Positions 43,201 through 57,875 of a stretch of 64,000 nucleotides of DNA are shown one piece after another. The translations under genes and the position numbers were made by a program. This DNA is from Austropuccinia psidii (lineage: Eukaryota; Basidiomycota; Pucciniomycetes; Pucciniales; Sphaerophragmiaceae). The notes below the pieces were generated by a model. The model did not search any database. It saw only the letters and a program-made list of their open reading frames with translations, and was not told the DNA's origin. The DNA lies in NCBI GenBank assembly GCA_023105745.1, contig JALGQZ010000002.1:77293285-77357284 (forward strand), given 5' to 3'. Positions within the stretch are counted from its first letter, which is position 1. Each line of letters begins with the position of its first letter.

Positions 43201-46200
43201 GATGGAGTAATTTAAGGTTTGTAAAGGGTAAAGTACTTATTTATTGGAAAGAGTTTCCATGTTTACTAATTTGTGAGCTTTAAGCTTTAGTTAATAAGGA
43301 AAAGTTGTGATCCACAATTTTTTGTAGTTTCTATTTGAGATCTTTTCTATTTAAATACAAAGCTTCAATGTAATAGCATGTACTCTAGTAATAATTTTGA
43401 TTATTTGATTGAAAAATTTTATAATGTGATTAACCTTTTGTGAATACAATATTCCAGATTATTGATATCATTTTCAATAATGATTTGGGGCTTTTACAAG
43501 TCTTTTTCTAACAAAAAATTCGGTATCCCAATTATAAGGGATCCAAATCACTTTTAATTTTATTTGCAATATTTCACCCCGAACATAAATGTCGATTACT
43601 ATTTATTTCTTTGTCTAATACTCCTCCTTAATTTTATTTCCCACCTTTTCTCACTAATTTTTTAACTTTATATAAAATTCAATTTACAAAATACACCCTG
43701 TATCACAGATTATAACAGGTATCAGTATAGAAACTCTCTAATTGAATTTTTTACAGCTTTGAATAATATTGCATTTTGATAATTATGGGAATATCTGAAT
43801 AAAATATTAATATTTTACCTTTCGCTGGTATTAATTCAGGTGTCTCTTATTAGTCATGTGTTCTTCCTAATGTAGCTATCTAGAAGCTATTTACACCCTG
43901 AAAATATCCTTGATGTGAATTAATTGGGGATGAAGTTTTGAAAAGTAATTGAAAAATATCCTTTTTCAAATTAAATGAAACTTCATTCTCCGAATCATCT
44001 TCATTTTAAATTTTTCCTTAATTTTTTTATCTTCCTGATTTCTTAAATTTGATTCCTATTTTTTGGAGCTTTTTAAAACACTCGCTATTAATTATTTTAA
44101 CCTTCCCTTTTGTGTTTTACTTTTTCTAATCCTCTTTAATCATGAATAAACTCTCCAAATCTATTCTTCATTCTATTGAATTTAATTTTATCAATTGATT
44201 TGAAAAATAAGATTATTATTATTAGTTGAATCTATTTATACTAAATGTCAGAATACTTTTTGAAATATTTGAATTTAATTACATCTCCCATGAGAAAAAT
44301 GGCTAAACCTGACAGAAGGTGTTGCATTTGGAATTTGACATGGGAGATTATTGGATAAAGGTTGGAGATAGGAAAGAAATTAAAGTGATAAATAAAATTT
44401 TTGGAAGAAATTGAAGCCACATATGCAAGCCACAAACTCTCAATTCATTTAACTCAATAACAGTGCGTGGCTGGGATTGTCAAATTTCAATAATTAAAAA
44501 ATAGATTACTAAAAAAATTATTTGAGTTTCCCCTTGTTTGATATTTTATATTACTTTTTATCATTTTATTTACAAAAAATTCAACTTTTGTAGTCTTTTT
44601 TATCTATTTTTTTTATTTATATTTAAGTTCAAATATGAATTCTATTTCAAGCTCACTTAGGGGGGCCATAGATAAATAATATTGAAATTTTAGTTCTTCA
44701 AGTTTCAAATAAACTCTTCATGAATGTAAAATGTTTTGGAAAATTTAAAACTTTCTTCACACATAAATATCATAAAAAATGTACCCTACCATTAAAATCT
44801 TTACTTTGAATTGAAAGATGTATTTTGTGAGAAATTATATCTCTTGATTTTTTCTCTCTTTAAGGAAAGATTTTAAACAAAAATCAAACAAGCTGTAAGG
44901 ATTTATGGGACAAAGTCATTTTAAGGAGAGGGCCACAGAAATGTAGTATATATTAAAATACTATAGCCCCTAATTCAGCCCATAAATCTATTGAGAGGAG
45001 GTTTTCACACTTTGAGATAGATAATCTTAGTATTCCAAGTGGAATATTGGGTTTCAATTTCAATATTGGGGACCTTTCTTAAGCTACCATTTCATTCTTT
45101 TAAAAGATAAGTATTCCGGTTTTCATACAAAAAAATTGTTAATAAAAGAGTTTTAAATATTTATAATAGTAAAAAACATCTATTCCTTTAATTTCTTTTG
45201 AAGAATCAAATTTTTTTCTCCATTAATAACAGCTGAGATTCACTTTTTATATTATTCTGGGAAGATTATCACTTCTGATTTAACCATCTTTATCTAGTGG
45301 ATTACCTTAATAGTTAAGAGCCAAGATAATTTGTGGTTTCTCTTGAAGGAAACTAGGATAGTGTCTGTATCAAGAAATAAAATAAAGCTCTTATAATGAA
45401 ACTCTCTGCGTGACACTTGAGAAAAATTGATCTTCATGTATCAATATGGATAAAGTTTAATTTCATCAACTATGTGATAATTTTAAAATACTCTATTAAG
45501 ATAGATTATCTTTGCTGTATTCTCTAGTTTCTCTACATATTTACTTCAATTTCCTTTCTATTAAACCCATTTCAAAGTTATTAGGATATATGGAGATCTC
45601 TCGATGAACTGGAAAACTTAAAATTATATCTGAACTTGGTGGTTTGATATCTTTAAGTATTCAAACATGTATCTTTGAATTTCTCAATACTGCAAAATCA
45701 AAAACTAATTTTCTAAAAACTAATTGAGAAGATAATTTTCCAGTTTATCTACCGTAATATTTCCCTAGCTTTATGGGGGACCCCTTTATAGACTTCTATT
45801 AACCATGTAGTTTAAGTGAATGAAAATTTTTAACAGTAATTGAAAATAATTAGAAACTTCAGATTAATATAAGATTTAATTAAATACTTTCAAATAGTGG
45901 GAATACTATATAACATTATGGCAAAACAACTTGTAGAAGTTGCTTCTTTTAAAAAATTTCTTTCTCAAAAAATATATATAAATATTCTGGTAGTTATTTA
46001 AGCTGGAGCTTTTTTGATCAACTTTTAAAACCCAAAATAGTGATAGATTCAGAATAAGCAGCTTTTCATAAAGTTTAGTTAAGGAGATTATATATACACC
46101 TCTTTCAACTGTTTTTTCAAGATAATGGGAGAATATTTCTTGTTTTTATTTGTTATTTATTCTTAATAAAAAGGTCAAAAATTTCATCAAATTAGAATGA

Positions 46201-49200
46201 AATCAAGGGAGGACATATAATTAAGCTATAACCTTTTGGGAATTAAGCTTGAAGGGGCACAAATACCACTTCTTAGCCATTTCCACTCATACTGAAAACA
46301 TAGTCCAAATCATTTTTTGAATTATTCAATTGACATTATGAAGATTTTATCATGGTATTGAAACTTTTAATATGATATTTTGATTAGATTATGTGAAAAG
46401 TGTCTATTCCGAAATTCTTAAGCCCATGAATTAATGGTCTTTACAAACAATAGATTATAGAAATGAATCATGGAGTATATGTTTTGATTATGAAAATATG
46501 GTGATAATTTGCAAATATATCTATTTAAAAATTGAATAAAATTCTTTAAAGCCTTTCAAAAGCAAAAACAATGTAATGAATATGAAAATTTGAAATCTTT
46601 GACAAGTATTGAAGGAAAATCAAGTTTTGTTCTTTTTTTTGAAATAATAACATGCTTTCTGGGAAAATTGTTCTTGAGAGGAATGGTCCTTATTTACTTA
46701 AATATAAAAGTATTTTTTTATTTCTAATTAATACTATCAAAATGATATTGATCTCAACATATACTTCTATTGGTATTTCCAACATTTTTTTGAAGAATAA
46801 ATATCATTTGGTTTTATTTTTGAATGATAAAACCCACAAAGAATATTGTAAAAAGCATTTTTTGAAAAATAATTAATGACAAATGATAGGGATACCTCAG
46901 AACATTTAAATATAAGAGTATCTATGAGAGTTTCATTGGATTTCCTTTTATTATTACATTAAAGCTTATTTCATTTTTTTGGAGAAAGGGTATAGCAAGA
47001 ACTGCCTTTCTCACACTCTAAAACAGTTTTTTTATTTTTTTGAGTTTTTCTGCCCATTTTTTATGATGATATGTTATTATAATTTTTGATGACTTTTTTC
47101 TTTTTTATGTTCTTTTTGGAATTTTATTAATTTTTCCTTCTATTTTTAAATTTGTTTTGATTTTATTTTATTTTTGGTTTTTCAATGAGAATTACAGTAG
47201 CAGGCCTTCACAAGGACTTCTGCTGTAAACTGTTTGAAATGTGTAAGGTTTGTTACAGTACAGGAACTCTAAAGGTTACTGTAACTTTCTTTGATATTCA
47301 TTTATTTATTCTAGTAGCAGGTGTTGTATTGCATACATCCCACTACTTCTCTTTGGGAGTGAGAAAAAAAACTTCAAATATTCCAGAGGAAGAGACTTTT
47401 TCTTTAAAAGAGATAAAAATTAGTTGTGATAGTAAGAACTGATGGAATTTATCAATGATAAAAATTAATTAGGAAATGCAAAAGAGGAAAATGATAATTA
47501 ATTTATAGTATTTCTAATCAATAAAGAAAAAAAAATATATACAAATTTTTTGTCTTTTTGGGAAAATAATTTCATTCAAAAATATTTGAAAGCCTATACC
47601 TGTTATTTCTGAGGTTAAAGTAGCTTAGATATATAAGAAAAAAACGTTTTCATCAATCTAGTTTCTTAAAAAGGGTCTTTAGTTGAGAAAAGGTGATTTT
47701 GATATTTGTGAGCCACCTTTTGAAGAATAAATAAAATTTAATATTTCTACCAAGTATTTGTAAGTAATAAATCTAGCCAGATAAAGGCTTAATAATTTTC
47801 AACAGTTATTTATAATTCTTCTGACCTTTCAAAAAACAGGAATTTTTTCAATTGAAAATTAATTTTTAGATTCAGCTTTTTATACTAAAAGTATTAACTT
47901 GACGCTGAAAATATATATGAAAAGAATTTTCATATTATAATTTATCTACTTACTCAAATAATTTTAAAAAAGGAAGAAAATATTGAAAATTCTGTGATAT
48001 TCCATGGCTTGAAAGGACTTGGAATACTAACAAAAATTTCAATCCTGGGTTTAACCTAATTCACAAGAAGAGCCAAAGCTCAACCTGGGCTGGGTCCAAG
48101 CTGATTTCCAAATGCAAAACCTGCTGTCAGGTATAGCCAGTTTTCTCATGGTGATTTGTATCAGTACAGTTATGGCCTATTAAGAGACATTTCTATAAAA
48201 CACCACAATTGCATAAATGGAAAAATACCCTGTTTGTGGTAATTGTTTTGAGTGTTATTTATATTCCTTAAATTTGAATTTAAGCTTTGTTGGATTTTAT
48301 GTAATATATTTCTCTGGTAATAAATTAAATACCATTTCAATGAGATGTACATCTGGAGAGAAAAATACAAAAGAACCTATAATATTGAAAGCTTTAATAA
48401 TCTCATAATGTAAAAAACTAGAAAAAGATAAATCTTTTAATTGTTGATAAGTATACGTAAAAATTTCACAAGAATACCTATGTAATAGATTTTATTATTA
48501 TAAACTCTCTTATACTGAATAGGATCAATGAGAAAATCATTCAAGCTTTCTCTTACTGATAGTTATTTTTGGGTACTGAATTCAATTTATTATTAGAATG
48601 AATACCTAGCTTTGAATAATATATTAGAGATATTCAATATAATTATCTAATTCGATGAAATTAAGTAGTAAAAATTTAAATCTAGCTTTATTTCAATAAA
48701 ATATATGGAAAGAGTGGATAATATTTATTTGGCCTTCATAGAAAAAGAGAACAATAGAGATGATTGTAAGAATTTTTCTTGTTATGTGTAATCAATTTGA
48801 TAAAGATTCACAATATTTTAACTTGATGAAGCTTATTTTTACATGGATGAATAGTTCCTTTCGGATATTTTTAATTTTGAATTACTCAGAAATGTATTTC
48901 TAAACTAACTGTCTCAATAAATCCTTGGAAAAAGTATCTAAGTTAAAAATTTCAAGTATGTATTGACAAAATTTCTGGTTGAATCCCTATGATTATCAAG
49001 CTTGAAATATTCTTCAGCTAAAGGAATTGGATTCAAGATGGATATGATGAACATTTAGTAAGTTTATACACATACTCAACTGGTAAGATTAGAGCTCTAA
49101 TATCAAGAAAAGCCATCTAATATCAGAATTTGAAATTAAGTATTAAAAGAGCCCCATGATTCCTTACCCTGAAAGTATTACTTAACAGTTTTGAGAAATT

Positions 49201-51388
49201 CCTTAGTTTTGATATAATATTTGAAGAGACGTCAGAGGGTGAGGTTATGGATCAAAATACTTAATCTTTTCAGCTATAATATAAATAAAACTTATTACTA
49301 CTACTGTTCCTTCACATATTCTTTCTATATGTAGATAAAAATGTGATATTATTGAGAAATCCATTTAGCTCAAAAATTGATAAAATAAACCTGATTATAA
49401 TTTATTTTAATACTATAAAGGCACAAAAAACTAATAATAGAGGTTTTATTCAATGGTTTACTAATCAATTCCTCCTCAATTAGTCCACAAAAATGATTTT
49501 CAATGAAGAAAGAATTTTTGGCACTAGTTTTGTAACCAAGTAAATAAATTTGTTTCATAATAGTCAATCAGAATTACAGGCTTATATTAAGAACTTCTTT
49601 ATTCTATTATTCAAAAAGAGTGATATGTGACACCAAACTATGTATTGGATATAAAAGTTAACTAAATAATTTTAGAATAAGAGTTTTTTTCATAAATTAA
49701 TTGCCCATTCTCTGATAAAAAACTGTTTTAAGCCAATTAGTAAGTTCAGGATTAAATTTATATCTTGAAAAGAAACAATGAGTTGTCTTCTATGAGAATA
49801 TAAAAAGATCACTTATGAAGGAATTCCTTATCAGGATAAAATATTTTTGTAAGCCTTCCTCTTTAGTAATATGTACCCTACCCCATTAACAAAAAGATTT
49901 GAGTCAAGTAATCATTCAATATTCCTAGCTCTTTCAAGAGATTTGTGAATGGAATATGACTATTTATTAAGATAAAAAACAGGAATTAATTACATTGTTG
50001 AGCTAATGAGGAGAAGATATGTGTAAGTAACATTTAAAAGTCAACCTCCAGAGAAAATATACCATGTGGGACCTAAGTACAAGCTTTCAAGAAATACTCT
50101 TTTTTATTCATTAACTTTAATCATATATGATGAATAAAATTTTGTTTCTTTCTGATTTTATTTCCAGCTAGCATTATTTAAGGCCTTTCCTTTTGTGTTT
50201 TATATATTTTTTTGAATACAATACCTTCATAGGCTTTAGCAGTAGCTATCAACATGAGAAAACATGTACACCTACTAGAAGATGCTTTAATATGGCTTAT
50301 GTTTAAGTAAACATGTCACTAAAGGTAGACTACTATTGAAATACAGGTCAGAATACAGGTCTCAAATGCAGTATAAGTCAGGTTTTATCCTATGTAATAT
50401 TTATTAGGGCCTCTGAATTGAACCCAGTATTTCAAATTAGAATTTTTCAACAAGATATTAAGCTGACTCTTCAAGCCATGGAAATAATTCTTACTAAATT
50501 AAATTGAAATTTATTGGAATGAAGTAGAAAAAATATATATGAACTTATATTATTCAAAATATCAAATATTCATACCTGGAAATAATTTCAAATAATTAAA
50601 TAATAATACAAAAGTAATTTGAGTTCTGAATAGGTATAAAATTATAATTTTATACACATTACAAAGGTGCACCAGTTAACACTTTAGATATATTTCTCAT
50701 GTGAAAGATTTTATTTTTCAAAAAAAAAGTTCAAAAAATTCTTCCATTTTTTCTAATTTTTGAAATTTTTGGGGTTTTATTAAGCACATCAAGTAATAAA
50801 TTTGGTTGGAACTACTAATTTTTTGATTTTAAAAGATACTATAAATACCTTGAGACAAATTGTTTTGATATCTGATCAAACATTTTTCAATATGAATTAA
50901 AATTCTCTTATGTAAGACAAGTTAGTTATATTAAATTTTCATAATCCAAATATTCACTATTTTTAATGGGATAGATAATCTAAAGGTAATTTTCTCAAAA
51001 TAAGACCAAACTAAAAGCTTACTTTTTTTAAAGGAGTTTTTTACTTTTCAATATTTGGTGTTTTCTAGGATCAAAATGAATTATGTTGAATATGAGGTTT
51101 CAAATGTGATGTCCAACATATTTTTCTTTCAAGTTCAAAAAAAGAGTAGTTTTAAAGATTATTGATGAAATAGAAAACTGATGATAAAATTGGTCAATAT
51201 TTTTTGAACAGAGATATATAAGGTGTTGTTTTTATCTAATAATTATTCAACAACCAACTTGATTCAAATTTATTTTGTACGTTAGAAAATTAATCCAGAA
51301 GACTGCATTAGATTTATGTCCTCAAGGTAAATAATCATACTAAATAGCTTGAAAACTGAAACAGGTGTGGATCCCTTTTTTAAGAAGG
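40261..51388. other. AT-rich gene-poor region (11 kb)
   Basis: No frame longer than about 85 codons, no recognisable retrotransposon domain, RNA gene or long repeat on either strand by eye. Short frames at 46652-46876 and 47185-47442 have no domain. The composition suggests ancient, heavily decayed transposon sequence. Confidence 0.5.
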
Positions 51389-51868
51389 TGTCACAGGGTC
51401 TTTGAAGTGGAAAGGGCCTGGCAATCAGTAAACTGGGACTCACTTATGGAGGGCTCAAGGATATGAAAGAGATGAATACACTTAAGAGTGTAAGATGATG
51501 AATTACTAATAAAATAAATATAAGGAAAGCAGCAACAGAAGAATGAGAGTAAGAAATAGAAGAGCCAACCACAAACAAGTCCAAGTCCACTGTTTCAACC
51601 TGTCAGAATGGAAAGAGAAGGGTTAATAAGGATATGGCCACCCAGCTCATACTGTACAGGCAAAGAAAGAAAAGGCAAAGACTAACTTAAAGTTAAATAA
51701 TTATAATACCCAAAATAAGGATAAGAATAATTATGAAATAATAAATAAACTAAGTTAACTAACTGGGGAAAAGTCCCCAGGGGGGAGAAAGAGGGGCTGG
51801 TATATGTGAGAATCACCAGCCCTGATCCAGAGAGAGAATTTCCATGAGAGGATTTGATGATTGAATTA
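51389..51868 (-). repeat. Truncated family C LTR
   Basis: The reverse complement of about 58145-58625: it begins TGTCACAGGG on the plus strand and includes the CCCAGGGG/CCCC block and GGATCAGGGCTGG. The 5' third is missing, cut off where the family A LTR begins at 51869. Confidence 0.85.
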
Positions 51869-54022
51869 TGTGAGCCTGTGAGGTATGTATAACATACCCA
51901 TAAGGCCACAAATGATTCTATAAACAGTTAATTTTGTCTTAAACAGACTTTTTAGTTGAAATTAAAATAAAAATTAACAAAAAATAAGTATAACTTTTTT
52001 TTGAATAAACAAAGTTATAAATATTATGTCACTTTTGGATTCTACACCAAAAATGACCTAGGGTACATCCATAAGGTGTTATACCCAAAAACACTTTTTT
52101 CTTGTTTTATTAGAAGATTTAAGAATCTCACAGTACTAATGTAACTTTTTTAACATTTTTTTTAAATTGTTAAGTTTAAGCTTAAATAAGCTTAAATTTA
52201 AAGTTGCATAAGGTTAATGCAAACTTACCAAAATTTTAGTTAAAATTGAGGTGTGGTGTATATTTACTGAATTGGCTAAGGATTTTCCATACAGAATGTA
52301 AATCCTGCATGAGCTCAATTTAAAAGGGTTTAAAGCCATGGTATGGGTTTAAATAAATAAAAGGGCAAACTCCATGCAAAAAGGTGGGACAAAGGAAAAA
52401 GACCAAATAGAGCTGGGGTACCCAACTTTTTGGATCTGCAATGATTCAATTAAGGTTGTCCACCTGTATTGGAGGATTTTCAACCTTATTTAAACTTTAA
52501 GATTAGACTTTGATCCAACCTTAAGGTTTAAACTGGTTTTATCCCAATTTGGACAGGAATTTCAAGCTGCCAGAGGGCAAATCCCAATATGCAGGCTTGA
52601 ATTCAAGGTTTCAAGAACTGTCAAAGCTTAAATAAGCTTAAAAATTTAAGGTTACAAGAATTAAAACCTTATCAAAACTTAAGGTTTCGTGTGTATTGCT
52701 ATTTTACATGGAAAAATAGCAATAACTTCAAAAATTCATTAAAAACCCAATTCTTAATGGATTTGTTTGAAAATTTCACACAGCTTACACTTTAATATTA
52801 TCTACATATAAGTTAAATTTTAAGTAGCTTTTATAAATAAATTTCCTGGGTAATTAGCCTGGAAACTTACTCTTTTAATTAAAGCTCAAAGAAAATTATG
52901 ATTTCTTTAAAAATTAATTAAAAATTGAGCTTAAGAGATTTCTGCTTGAAACTCTATTTTTAAGTTTTTCATGTGATGAACTTTAATATAAATAAGTTTA
53001 TTCTAATTAGATTGAATGAGGATTAAAGCTACATGGAGTTAAGAATAACACTTGTAACTTTAAATTGGAATTAAAAACAAGTTGCCTTAAGTTAAGAACT
53101 TTGTTTTTAAGTATGGTTTTTCAGTTTTGACCTGAGAACGCCCTCTATATTCAATATGAATCATGAGAGCTGCTCTGAAGACATAAAAAGAGTCTTTTCA
53201 TCACTGTTTTTGTCCATCATTCATTATCAATCCAATCATATTAGAAATTTAAACAGGTAAAGTTTTATTATTTATAAAATCTTATTATTAAAGTAATTCT
53301 TAAGTTATATTATTCTTTATTAATTGTAAATTAAAGAATTGAAATTATAGAATTCAGATTATTGTTTTAATCATCAATAATATATTTTATATTATAAAAT
53401 TATCATCTTAAATATATTTTAAAATCCACAAATTCCTCTTAAAAACTCTTTAATAATAATTTTTATTATAAAAAGTTGTTTTATCTTAGAAATATTGATT
53501 TTTGGCATGTTTTCAACTTATAATTATTATTTAATATAATAACTGTTGTTGTTTGACTTATTTTATTAAACAAATATTATAAGTAAGTTTTCTTTAAAGT
53601 TCTATATCCTTTTTTATCTAAGTATTAGTTTTTTTATATAGAATTTTTATTCTATAAGAATTATTTCTGCACAGTGTGTGTTATGATTCTTTTGTAAATG
53701 ATATTTATATTCTTTATAAGTGGTTAATATTCATATTTCCACGTGTAATTGTCTCATTAAGAGCTTTACACTTCTTATTGTTATAACTGCCAGTGACCAT
53801 AGCAATAATAGAATAATTATAATTTATTATAATTATTGTTATTTTTATTATTATTATATTTCTATAATAATAATTAAATTTATTTTTTATATAATTATTT
53901 TTAATAATTATATTTAAATTTGTGGTTATAATATTCTGTTATATTATATATTTCTACTTAGGACAGTCATAGTACTCTTGATTTTGCTACTATTATCAAG
54001 AGTTTCATAGACAAGCCTTACA
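51869..54022 (+). repeat. Family A LTR (A3), plus orientation
   Basis: 2154 bp from TGTGAGCC to CCTTACA, a close relative of the A2 LTR (33888-36024) in inverted orientation. It has no primer-binding site or gag after it: pol sequence begins at once, and the flanks (AATTA / GTACC) show no target duplication. It is therefore a solo or recombinant LTR. Confidence 0.88.
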
Positions 54023-54610
54023 GTACCAGACTTCAAAGTAGGGGACCCAGTTCTAGTTTCAACCTTGGAATTTAATAATATCAAAGGCCCAAAGAAACTT
54101 AAATATTCTTATGTAGGACCTTTTTTATTGTTTCCTTACATGGAACCAATGCAGTTCAAGTGGAATTGAGTGGTGAATTAGAAAATAAACACCCCACCTT
54201 TCCATTCAGCATGATAAAACCTTATCAACCAGCTGACAAAGATTTTTTTCCTTTAAGGAACCCAAATCCTTTAAATGTACCACCAGTAGAATAGAGTGAA
54301 GACAAAAAGATAAGGAAAGTCATTCAAGAAAGTATACTTAGGGGTAAAAATCAAAGAGAATATATTGTCAGATATTGAAATCCAGTACATTATGATAAAT
54401 GGCTGGAAGAATCAGAGATTACCAAATCAGATAAACTCTTGAGAAGATTTATATATGAAGGAAGGCCACAAGCCTGGATATGTCTATTAATGTGCTTTAA
54501 ATACCTTGATCTGAGGAATGTAAAGAGGTTGGGCAGTGGACATTAACCCCCTTTGGGGCCTTTTTCTTCTTTATATCATTAATAAAATTGTAGTACAATT
54601 TTACTTTTTT
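54023..54610 (+). pseudogene. Family A pol 3' remnant with chromodomain (A4)
   Basis: Plus-strand homologue of the last ~180 residues of A1 Gag-Pol: the integrase C-terminal FKVGD-like region, GPKKLK, HPTFP, LFPLRNP, then a chromodomain (EYIVRY...KWLEES). The chromodomain is broken by a TGA near 54376, where A1 has Arg. Translation would end near 54500, followed by a short 3' UTR. Confidence 0.8.
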
Positions 54611-54622
54611 GGTGGGAGGGAA
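54611..54622 (+). other. Polypurine tract of A4
   Basis: GGTGGGAGGGAA directly before the LTR start TGTGAGCC, preceded by T-rich sequence. It is the undisrupted counterpart of the A1 tract broken by B. Confidence 0.75.
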
Positions 54623-56539
54623 TGTGAGCCTTGAGGTATACTTTAAATACCCAGATAGGCCACAACTATCTTTCAAATAAATTCTGAACTATTAATAACC
54701 CATAAGTCATGCATATATTCAAAATTCACCTTTTTTCTTTGAGAAAAGATGAATACCTTTTTTGTGAGTAAGTAAATCCATGGATTTAAGGCCAGATTTG
54801 GATTCTACACAAAAAATTTACCTAGGGTCACTACATATAGTTAATAAGCTTAAATTAACTCTAAGAGGTGGTAATATGGAAAATACTTCAATATCACATC
54901 ATCAATACCACATAAAAGAATTGTGATTTTTTTCTCAATTTCATGCCAAAATAATGGGAATGTGAGAAATTCCATGTTAATTATACACTAAGAATAGTGT
55001 TATGCATGTTTGTGGAGCTTAATATTATGGTATTCTTACATAAAGGTTTGATACACCCATAGTGGATATCAGTCCTGAAGCCTGAATTTCTATTTTTGAT
55101 GTGAAAATAGCTAAGGGGGACAAAGGCCATCAAAGAGAGCCAGGGTACCCAGCTTCTGAGGCCTCTGAGGTGTGGATAGCTCTAAAGCTTGGATCCATGG
55201 CTGATCTTGGCCCAATTACTATACTAAAACCTTTTTGGAACCTAGTTCCCAAGTTAAAATGTCATCAAATCATAAGAAAAATTGCAAATAAGCTACTATT
55301 TTGATATGACAGAGAGGTAAAGAGCAACTTAGACTCCTGTAACCATGTCAAATCTTAATTATTTTCCCAGGATAAACCCCAAAAGAGTAATTAAAACCCT
55401 TTTTGGACTATTATTCATTCATTTACCTCAAAGCAACCTGCTATAGTGTTATTTGCAATTCTACATAGAAATGAGGTAAAAACTTCAAAAATTCATTAAA
55501 GATATAATTCTGAATGAATCTCTCTGAAACCTTCAGGACCAATGGAGGAAAGTGTGATCCATAAGGAAATCATGAAAAGTCCCAGGTTCTTAAGTAAAAT
55601 TCAATGATTTACTTATAGTCCATTTTTGATAATTCCATGTGAAGTACTGAATCTTCAAAAATTCACAGAAAATACAACACATGATTGAATTTTCAATAAA
55701 ATTTATAACCTTGAGAAATTAATCTTTATTCTTAAATAAAAGAATATTTACAGTTGTTACTCCTTTTATTCTTAACCATATTTGGGTTGGTAGTCATGTA
55801 AAATTATCAATTAAGTAATTTTGATAATCTTACATGACCACATATGATGTAATCATTAATACAAAAACAATTATTGTTTTCTCACTCACTGGGCTTTCAG
55901 TTTTCTCTATAGCATGCCTCTGTGAGCTGTCTTAGACTTAAAAGAGGCCTCCACTTGCTGTTTTTTCCTGATCATCTTATTATCCAATTATACCATTATT
56001 AGCAACAAGTAAGTATTAGTTAAAATCTTTTCTTAAGTGTTTTAAATCTTTCAGAATCAATCAGAAGGAAGTGAAATAATAGAAATAAGCTGTATATTGT
56101 TTTAATATTGTTATAAATAAATTTTGATCCTTTAAATCCACAATTATACATCAAATCTCTCTACCAATCTCTTTCTAAGGTTCATTGAAGTATTAGTGAG
56201 TGATTTATTATTAATTCTTAACGTTTTTCTCTAGTAATAGTTTTCCTCACAAATTATACTCTTAATTATTTGTGCAAAAGTTAATTCTATATATTAAAAT
56301 GAGTTTATATTTCAATAAAGAAGTTTTATTATTATTAACTACTTCTTCTGATTGATTCTTGTAGATAATTACTACTTACTGCTATAATCACTAGTAGTGT
56401 ATAAAAAGGAAAAGGAATAATTAATTGATTAATTATTTAATTGTGGTTATAATAAGTTTATTATTATATTTCACAAGAACAGTCATAGTATAGTTTATTA
56501 ATAGTAATATTATCAACACTTTCATAGACACATCTTACA
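54623..56539 (+). repeat. 3' LTR of A4
   Basis: About 1917 bp from TGTGAGCCTTGAGG to ATCTTACA. Conserved blocks shared with the other family A LTRs include the CATAGACA...TTACA end and the DNA around the ACCTAGG site, but divergence is high. Confidence 0.7.
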
Positions 56540-57203
56540 GAATTGCAGTAATCAACAACATAACTTGAGTTGGTGTCCAAGCTCTTTTACCACTCTTCAA
56601 TAAGCAATTCAACTTGAGATAAGGATAAAGCCCATTGAAACCATTTTGAAAGAGTTCTTACTGGAACAAAAATTGATTGTTTTTTGTGTTTTAGATTATT
56701 TCTTTGGGGGATATTTCTGGAACTTTTGAAGCTTGAAATTTAGTGTTCAAGTGATGGTAGATTTATTTTCTCGAAAGGATCAGCACCACAAACTGAATAA
56801 TCTAAAGTAATCTGATATTTGCATTTCAATGCTGAATCATAAATGTTGAAAATTGAATAGCAATATTGACCACAAATATGATATTGAAGTTCTGCTTAGT
56901 AATTGTATGTATATTGTTTGGTATTTCTTTATCAGTTTTGATAGTTGGAGGGAGCTTTCTTCACTGTTAAATGACATTACAAATGAATTTTACTGCCTCT
57001 TGACATTTATTTTGGCTAACACAACAAATAAGATTTAACCATGCCAAAAATAATAAGACAAACTCTAAAAAAAGCTTCACTGTTTCAGCATAAAGTGTAT
57101 GAAGCAATGAAATAACATCAAACACTTTAGGTGCATTGATCTGTATTAGGGGTGATGATGATTTCTTTCATCTGATTCATCCAAATCAGGAAGTTTTTCT
57201 GTG
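56540..57203. other. AT-rich sequence, nothing recognised
   Basis: No gene, repeat or RNA supported. The short frame 56853-57038 has no domain. Confidence 0.4.
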
Positions 57204-57440
57204 CTAAAATTCTTTTATAATGATGTTCCTGCACTCATACAGGTTGGGAATTTTTCCACAGAAAGTCATATGATTTTTTTTCATTTTCTGCTGGGCAAGC
57301 TGGGTACATCTGGTCCAATGTCTTTGACGTGTGCTAGGCGGCACATACTTGCTGCAACATCTTATGCCAGTGTTATCAATAAAAGTGTGATAATCACATT
57401 TGCAACAGCTGCAAAGTGCTTTTTTGGGGTTCGTTCTCAA
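57204..57440 (-). pseudogene. Cys/His-rich fragment, possible transposase zinc finger
   Basis: A 78-codon minus-strand frame whose first half reads CSCCKCDYHTFID...GIRCC...KYVPPSTRQRHW. Closely spaced cysteines followed by STRxxHW recall the N-terminal zinc-binding part of DNA-transposon transposases common in basidiomycetes (Tnp2 or KDZ-type). No catalytic domain is visible nearby. This is a weak assignment from pattern alone. Confidence 0.3.
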
Positions 57441-57875
57441 TGAAAGTAGTAAGATAAATAATACTGAAACATTAATATGGTTCTAAAGATAAATGGAATT
57501 GGAAATTAGGAGGAAAATTGATGAATTTTCATGTCTAAAAATCAAAAACAAAATACTTAAATCCTAAAAAACAATCATTGAATTCTCAAAGGAATTGAGA
57601 ACTCAGTTTCTCCTTTGAAATTTCTCCAAGGGATGGCTTATGTATCCCTTTTGGTGAGCTTCTCTGAGCTGAAAAAAGCCAGAACCATGCGGCTGCATGT
57701 TGTATTCCCAAAGAAGACAGCACTTTTTACACAGTTTATGACAAGTATCCTTTTTTTTATTTCAAACAGAGGCTACCCATAGGGGTACTCCTGCTTTTCA
57801 TCCCCCAGAAAAAAAAATTAAGCTGATATGGCATGGCATACCACCATATCAATTTTGTTTTCTTGAAACACCTGC
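57441..57875. other. Unassigned sequence left of C1
   Basis: Nothing recognised. It flanks the C1 LTR. Confidence 0.4.

Noticed and set aside
47185..47442. 85-codon frame in the AT-rich region
   Set aside because: The longest frame in the desert but of chance length, with no motif and no flanking gene signals.
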